From: Mycoplasma bradburyae
GTDB taxonomy: Bacteria > Bacillota_I > Bacilli_A > Mycoplasmatales > Mycoplasmoidaceae
NCBI RefSeq assembly: GCF_024339025.1
Contig: NZ_CP101415.1
Location: 744,001 to 808,000, forward strand
Direction of reading: 5' to 3'
Length of the DNA: 64,000 nt
This document shows, piece by piece, positions 59,345 through 64,000 of the stretch. The translations under genes and the position numbers were made by a program. The notes below the pieces were generated by a model that did no database searches, was not told the origin of the DNA, and was given only the letters and a program-made list of their open reading frames with translations. Positions within the stretch are counted from its first letter, which is position 1. The number at the start of each line of letters is the position of its first letter.

Positions 59345-59352
59345 ATTATAAT
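59345..59352. promoter_or_regulatory. Overlapping two-way -10 boxes
   Basis: TATAAT occurs on plus at 59347-59352 and on minus at 59345-59350. The hydrolase starts at 59364 and the NAMPT-type gene at 59321, so both mRNAs would have very short leaders; the plus one may be nearly leaderless. Confidence 0.5.
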
Positions 59353-59363
59353 AACTTTAAATT

Positions 59364-60206
59364 ATGAATAGAGCATTTAAGAACGTTGACATTAACCATT
59401 TAAAGGTTATTAAAAACATCAACAAAGGAGCGAAGGTCGATTTGATATTCTGTCATGGTTTAGCTACAGAACCTGGCATGCATTATAAAATCGTTAAAGA
59501 ACTAAGTAATGTTAATCATTATGACTTGGGTTTTCCTGGTCATATTGATACAGATTTTAAATTTACAATGAAGGAGTTAAACGTTGATTATTTTTCAAAA
59601 CTTTTAGCTATTTTTATTAAACAAAATCCTGATTTAAAAAACATTATTTTAGTCGGTCATTCATTGGGTTGTGCCGTTATTGTTTTCGCTCTTAAACATC
59701 TAACTAAAAACGAAAAAGAACGTATCAAGAAGATTGTTTTAAACGCTCCATTAACAATCAACACTTTACTTACTGCGCTACATTTCACAAAATACTTTAC
59801 TAGTGATGCCAATAAAATAAACGATGTTGGTATCGAAAAATTTTTTAAAGATTTATTTTATGATCCTAAGAAATATCTAAAAGAATTTAATCAATGGTTT
59901 GATTTAGATTTTTACAAAAAACATCAAACAGAGCAAAAAAAATTAGCATTAACTTTACTTAATCCTGATATGATAAGAAAGATAATCAGCGCTTATCATT
60001 CAGAAAAGAAATATGAAAACTTTACTTTTATAACTGCTGATAAAGATCGTTTAGTACCATTCACAATGGTCAGACATTATATAAAGAATTTTTTTAAAGA
60101 TGCTAAACATATTGAAATAAAAAATGGTGGGCATGCATTCATTCTAGAACACAAAGACACTTATATTGAAATATTAAAGGAAATTATTCGAAATGCAAAA
60201 TCTTAA
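59364..60206 (+). CDS. Alpha/beta hydrolase
   Basis: A 280-residue alpha/beta hydrolase. The nucleophile elbow is VGHSLGC (Ser near 97-100), the oxyanion region DLIFCHGLATEPGMHY, the acid probably in FITADKDRLVP, and the catalytic His in NGGHAFILEH. No signal peptide, so cytoplasmic. Such mycoplasma proteins are often lipase or esterase candidates, substrate unknown. Its end overlaps the next ORF by 14 bases. Confidence 0.88.
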   Translation: MNRAFKNVDINHLKVIKNINKGAKVDLIFCHGLATEPGMHYKIVKELSNVNHYDLGFPGHIDTDFKFTMKELNVDYFSKLLAIFIKQNPDLKNIILVGHSLGCAVIVFALKHLTKNEKERIKKIVLNAPLTINTLLTALHFTKYFTSDANKINDVGIEKFFKDLFYDPKKYLKEFNQWFDLDFYKKHQTEQKKLALTLLNPDMIRKIISAYHSEKKYENFTFITADKDRLVPFTMVRHYIKNFFKDAKHIEIKNGGHAFILEHKDTYIEILKEIIRNAKS

Positions 60207-60561
60207 AACCTATATTGAAAAATTAAAGGATTTATTATCTAATATTGATCTTGAAAAATTAATTAATAACTATAACAAAATTATGGATAAATCAATGTAT
60301 ACTAGAATCATGTATGACGATGATGAATATGCAGAAATCGATTTTTTTGAAAAGCAAATCGAGGGTGAGATTGAATTTATAAAAACTAAGTTAATTCAAG
60401 AGGTTGACGAATATATTCAGGATATTCTTAAAACTAAGTTTAGTGACAAAAAAAAATTAGCGCTATTGCATGATCATTTTTATAATCTGACTCAAGCAAT
60501 AGCGCTAACTAAAAACATTAGTTTTAAACGCTTAAATAAATTATTAAACGAAGAATATTAA
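60193..60561 (+). CDS. Small helical protein of unknown function
   Basis: A 122-residue protein, charged and helical throughout (IEKLKDLLSNIDLEKLINNY, EIEFIKTKLIQEVDEYIQDIL). No signal peptide or membrane helix. It overlaps the hydrolase by 14 bases, so it is probably translationally coupled to it. Its TAA overlaps the convergent HAD gene stop by four bases (TTAA). Function not recognised. Confidence 0.7.
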   Translation: MQNLKTYIEKLKDLLSNIDLEKLINNYNKIMDKSMYTRIMYDDDEYAEIDFFEKQIEGEIEFIKTKLIQEVDEYIQDILKTKFSDKKKLALLHDHFYNLTQAIALTKNISFKRLNKLLNEEY

Positions 60562-61430
60562 AGTACAAATAATTCGATTGCATCCGCAACGACTTGAGAT
60601 GCTTTAACATCAAGAATATTTGTTGCGTTATTTTGCACTTCTTTGTGGGATGATTCAAGCGTTACACTAAGCCCTGTAACTTTGAACATCGAAATATCAT
60701 TAAATGAATCACCAATACTTAAAGTGTTTTTAAGATCTTTTTTTAATATTTTATTTAACTCTAGAATTGCGTTTCCCTTTGAAGTGTTTTCAGAGTTTAA
60801 TTCAAAAGCCATTGGCGAAACAATTACGCAATCACTAGCTTCAAGTTTTGTTAGGTTAAGAAACTTCGCTAAATATTCTGTAATATCTTCTTTAATCGCT
60901 TTTTTACCGTAAAAGAAGATTAACTTAATTAAATCATCGTGAGCATTTAAATCATCGGTTTCGATGTAATTATTATCTGTAAATGATCCTTCATAAGCTG
61001 TTAATTCTTCTATAAGTTTCTTATTATGTTTTTTATTCTTATCATAGACATAAATATTATTATTTAAATCGTATGATAATACAAGACAATCATCTGTAAT
61101 GTTTTTAAATTCATCCATGAATTCCATTACAGTTGTTTTTACTTTTTTAGTTAAATAATTATTCTTAATAATCTTATCTTCAACTAAGTCGTAAATGATA
61201 GCGCCATTACAAGCTATAATATAACGCGTTTGTGAAGAAAGATCATATTTTTTTAATAGATTAACTACATCGGATTGTTTACGACCAGTAGCAATCGTGA
61301 ATGATATATTTTTACCTGGTAATTTTTCTATAGCTCTAATAGCTTCAGGATCAACAATATGTTCGTTGTTTTCGTAACGGATAAGTGTACCATCTAGGTC
61401 ACTAATTACTCACTCAATATTGTTTTTCAT
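60558..61430 (-). CDS. Cof-type HAD phosphatase
   Basis: A 290-residue HAD-superfamily hydrolase, Cof/HAD-IIB subgroup. Motif I is VISDLDGTLIRYE (nucleophile Asp), motif II SFTIATGRKQ, and motifs III/IV KGNAILELNK and LSIGDSFNDISMF. These enzymes dephosphorylate sugar phosphates or nucleotides; substrate unknown. It follows pta by 2 bases. Confidence 0.9.
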
Positions 61431-61432
61431 TA

Positions 61433-62416
61433 TTATTTATTAGCTACAGCTTGACTAGCAGTTATAATAGCAACTGAATAAATTTCGTTAGCGCTAGCGC
61501 CACGACTTAAATCATTAACTGGTTTAGCTAATCCTGTAAGAATTGGACCGATCGCTTCATATCCACCTAGGCGTTGTGCGATTTTGTAACCAATGTTACC
61601 AGCATCAATGTTAGGGAAAACAAAAGTGTTAGCGCCCTTTTCTCAATCTAATTTAGGAGCTTTTTGTTTTCTTACTTCTTCAACATAAGCAGCATCAAAT
61701 TGCATAGGACCACAGATTGAAGCTAATTTTCCGATTTCAGATTCTTCTAGTAATTTTGTAGCTTCTTTAACTTTATCAACTGATTCACCAGCACCTGAAT
61801 TAAGTGTTGAATAACTTAACATTGCTAAGTTAATTTTTTCAGTTTGTAATACTTGCTTACTAAACTTAATAGTTGATTTAGCAATTTCAGCTAATTCTTC
61901 AGATGTTGGATAAAGATTAATAGCACAATCAGTGAACACTAATCTTTCTTCACCTTTTTCTAAAACCATTACCGAACCAACGATCTTTTCACCTTCAGCA
62001 GTTTTAATGATTTGTAAAGCAGGTTTTAATGTATCTTTTGTAGTATATTCTTTACCACAAACTTCACCATCAACTTCTTCAAGTTTAACTAATAAAGCAG
62101 CTAGAACATTAGGTTTCTTAACTTCTTCTTGAGCTACTTCTAGAGTCATACCTTTCTTTTCACGTAATTTAAATAAGTATGTAGCATACTTAGATAAATC
62201 CATTTTTTCTATTACGTAGCGTCTGATTCTAGGATCGAAATCAGCAGGTATTTCATCGATTGTTCTAAAAATTAAAACTGGTTTAACAAGTTTTTCTGCA
62301 ACTAACTTTTTAGCAGCTTCTTGAACATATGGATGTCATCCTTCTACTAAAAGGATTTCAGGTGTTTTTTTAGATTCTTTAATCTTATTTTTAAGTTCTT
62401 CAATTAATATACTCAT
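61433..62416 (-). CDS. pta: Phosphate acetyltransferase
   Basis: A 327-residue Pta that interconverts acetyl-CoA and acetyl phosphate, feeding acetate kinase for ATP. Blocks: [82 protein letters not shown] and [20 protein letters not shown]. Start ATG 62414-62416. Normal short (Pta domain only) length. Confidence 0.96.
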
Positions 62417-62444
62417 AGTCTTACATTTTAAAAATTATAAAAAA

Positions 62445-63269
62445 TTATTTTTTTTCGTAGTTCAGTTTAGTAATTTTAGATAAAGAAATGTCTTTATAAA
62501 AATTCATGTAAGTTGCATTAAGGTCAATTGCGTTACCTTTATTTAAATAACCTTTTTGATTAGCATACAACTTAATAAAATCATTAAAGTCATCAAGTAA
62601 TTCAGAATTGCCAGATCATTCTATCATCTGTTTTGGATAATGTTTAATTAGATATTTATAACCAAAATCCAAAACCTCTTGCATTGGTATAACTTCTAAA
62701 TTGATTAAGTTTAATAAACTAAGTTTAGCACCTAGTTCAAAATCATCAATTTTTTTATACAACACCCCAGGAGTGTCGTACAAGGTGAAATTTTTATTTA
62801 ATTTAACAAAGGTTTGACGTTTAGTAACTCCAGCTTTATTTTCGACTTTGTTATGGTTTTTTTTAATCAATCCATTTATCAATGAAGATTTACCAATATT
62901 TGGTAAACCAATCACCATAATACTAAAGTGTGGTGTGACTAAACCTTTTGCTTGCAATTTTTTAATCTTATCATTAAGAATCTGATAGATTTTATTTATA
63001 ACAAAACTACTAAAATTCTTATCTTTAATACTTGTTATGATTGTATTTTTATCATATTCATAATTAAGATCAGCTCAATCTGATTTGAGAGCTATATTAA
63101 TAATTGTTTTGTTATTAAAAATATCTAACAAATCAGGATTGGATGTCAAATTAATTGCCCTAGCATCCAGAACTTGAATAACTAAATCAATATGTTTTTT
63201 AACTCTATTGATATCATCCAAGGTCTTTTTCATGTGACCTGGGAATCAATTAATTTTGGAATGATTCAT
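62445..63269 (-). CDS. rbgA: Ribosome biogenesis GTPase RbgA (YlqF)
   Basis: A 274-residue circularly permuted GTPase for late 50S assembly. N-terminus INWFPGHMKKTLDDI is the family signature. Order of motifs: DARAINLTSNP, a G4-like ALKSDWAD, then GLPNIGKSSLING (G1) and YDTPGVLY (G3). A short C-terminal domain follows. Start ATG 63267-63269. The stop is TAA 62445-62447. Confidence 0.94.
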
Positions 63270-63275
63270 TCTTTA

Positions 63276-64000
63276 TTATTCTTCAGTTATATACATCCAT
63301 CCATCAATTCCCTTGATTTGGGTAATTGCTATTAAGCAATCATTATCAACTTTACGGATTAATCTAATAATTCTAGGAATCTCAACGAACATTGTAGTTG
63401 TTGTGATCATCTCGCGTTCTTCTTTTGTAAAACCACCTGTGATTTTTGACATCGACATAGTATGTGGATGGTGATCTGATAATAATGCTTGACGAATTTT
63501 TTCGCAATCTGCTGAATAAATTTCAATCTTAGCCATCTTATATCTAGGAAATAAGGCTTCTAAGAACATTGATACAACAACAGCGGATAATATTGAACCT
63601 ATAAAATTAGGCGAGAATAGCAACGATACATTTCAAGCTAAATCACTAAATTTTTTAGTTGAATTTGGAACTAAAATCTCTTTTGGTATCTCTTGCAAAA
63701 CAAGCGAAGAAGGAATATACGAACCAATTATTACAGATACTAATAATGTTATAAAGTTTGTATAGAACAAGATACCTGCAATTGATTTTCTTTTTATCTT
63801 AGCAACGTATTGAGAAATAAAATCCATTCCTCCGGTTGATGCCCCAATTACAAAAAGCATTGTGTATAAGAATGATGATAATGCAGCTGCTATAATCGCA
63901 TACAAGAACATTGATAAGATTTTATTAACTTCATTGTTATTTTGTCATATCAACGGAATATAACCAATCTTTCTACCGAGATCAGTCAATTTTCCTGTAT
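63276..64000 (-). CDS. YitT-family membrane protein, 5' end outside the window
   Basis: The last 240 or so residues of a YitT-family (DUF161 plus DUF2179) protein. Visible features: IPLIWQNNN, membrane helices LYAIIAAALSSFLYTMLFVIG, AGILFYTNFITLLVSVIIGS and LLFSPNFIGSILSAVVVSMFL; ASTGGMDFISQYVAK is typical of YitT. The C-terminal soluble domain (IEIYSADCEKIRQALL, MSKITGGFTKEEREMI) is DUF2179. UGA Trp at 63624-63635 joins the halves. Function unknown. Next to rbgA, as I recall in M. genitalium. Confidence 0.88.

Overview
This window is a low-GC mollicute chromosome segment that uses genetic code 4. In-frame UGA falls at conserved tryptophans, for example throughout thymidylate synthase, so under the standard code most genes here would look broken. 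Gene content and order resemble the Mycoplasma pneumoniae/genitalium/gallisepticum group. From memory, several blocks match M. genitalium runs: rpsF-ssb-rpsR-rplI-dnaB-lipoprotein-ung-gatC-gatA-gatB, prs beside RNase M5, comEC-holA-membrane proteins, and rbgA-yitT. The species was not determined. I saw no rRNA, tRNA, insertion sequence, prophage or CRISPR array. CDS coordinates below were rebuilt with UGA read as Trp.

Layout. 1-4581 (minus): the edge of an unknown membrane protein, lepA, and three tandem paralogous six-helix membrane proteins. 4600-11707: two giant paralogous lipoproteins. 11795-22568: a nine-gene minus-strand run (glycosyltransferase, transketolase-like protein, yneF, engB, valS, comEC, holA, a membrane protein, an ECF S component). 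22684-25398: dinB (+) converging on rnmV and prs (-). 25399-28986: a decayed stretch, a broken TM2-domain gene and a BMP-family lipoprotein. 28987-30806 (+): thyA and a DHFR-dCMP deaminase fusion. 30887-38112 (-): parE-parC-yqeH-nadD/yqeK-nucleosidase. 38183-42988: hup, a large single-pass surface protein and a Pro/Asn/Gln-rich membrane protein. 43038-56750 (-): ruvB, ruvA, an EzrA-like protein, gatB, gatA, an ECF-like/GatC composite ORF, ung, a lipoprotein, dnaB, rplI, rpsR, ssb and rpsF. 56953-64000: asnA (+), a NAMPT-type phosphoribosyltransferase (-), a hydrolase and a small protein (+), then a HAD phosphatase, pta, rbgA and yitT (-).

How the genes work together. ThyA, DHFR and dCMP deaminase form a compact dTMP supply unit. 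The NAMPT-type enzyme and NadD/YqeK cover NAD salvage. DnaB, HolA, SSB, ParE, ParC and HU serve replication and chromosome topology; RuvAB, Ung and DinB serve repair. LepA, EngB, YqeH, RbgA, ValS, GatCAB, RNase M5 and ribosomal proteins serve translation. The rest is mostly surface and membrane proteins.

Most notable: an ECF-transporter-like membrane protein running into GatC with no stop codon; the DHFR-dCMP deaminase fusion; a transketolase homologue that has lost its cofactor-binding motif; and two genes (comEC and a TM2 gene) each broken at a run of seven T that one extra T would repair.
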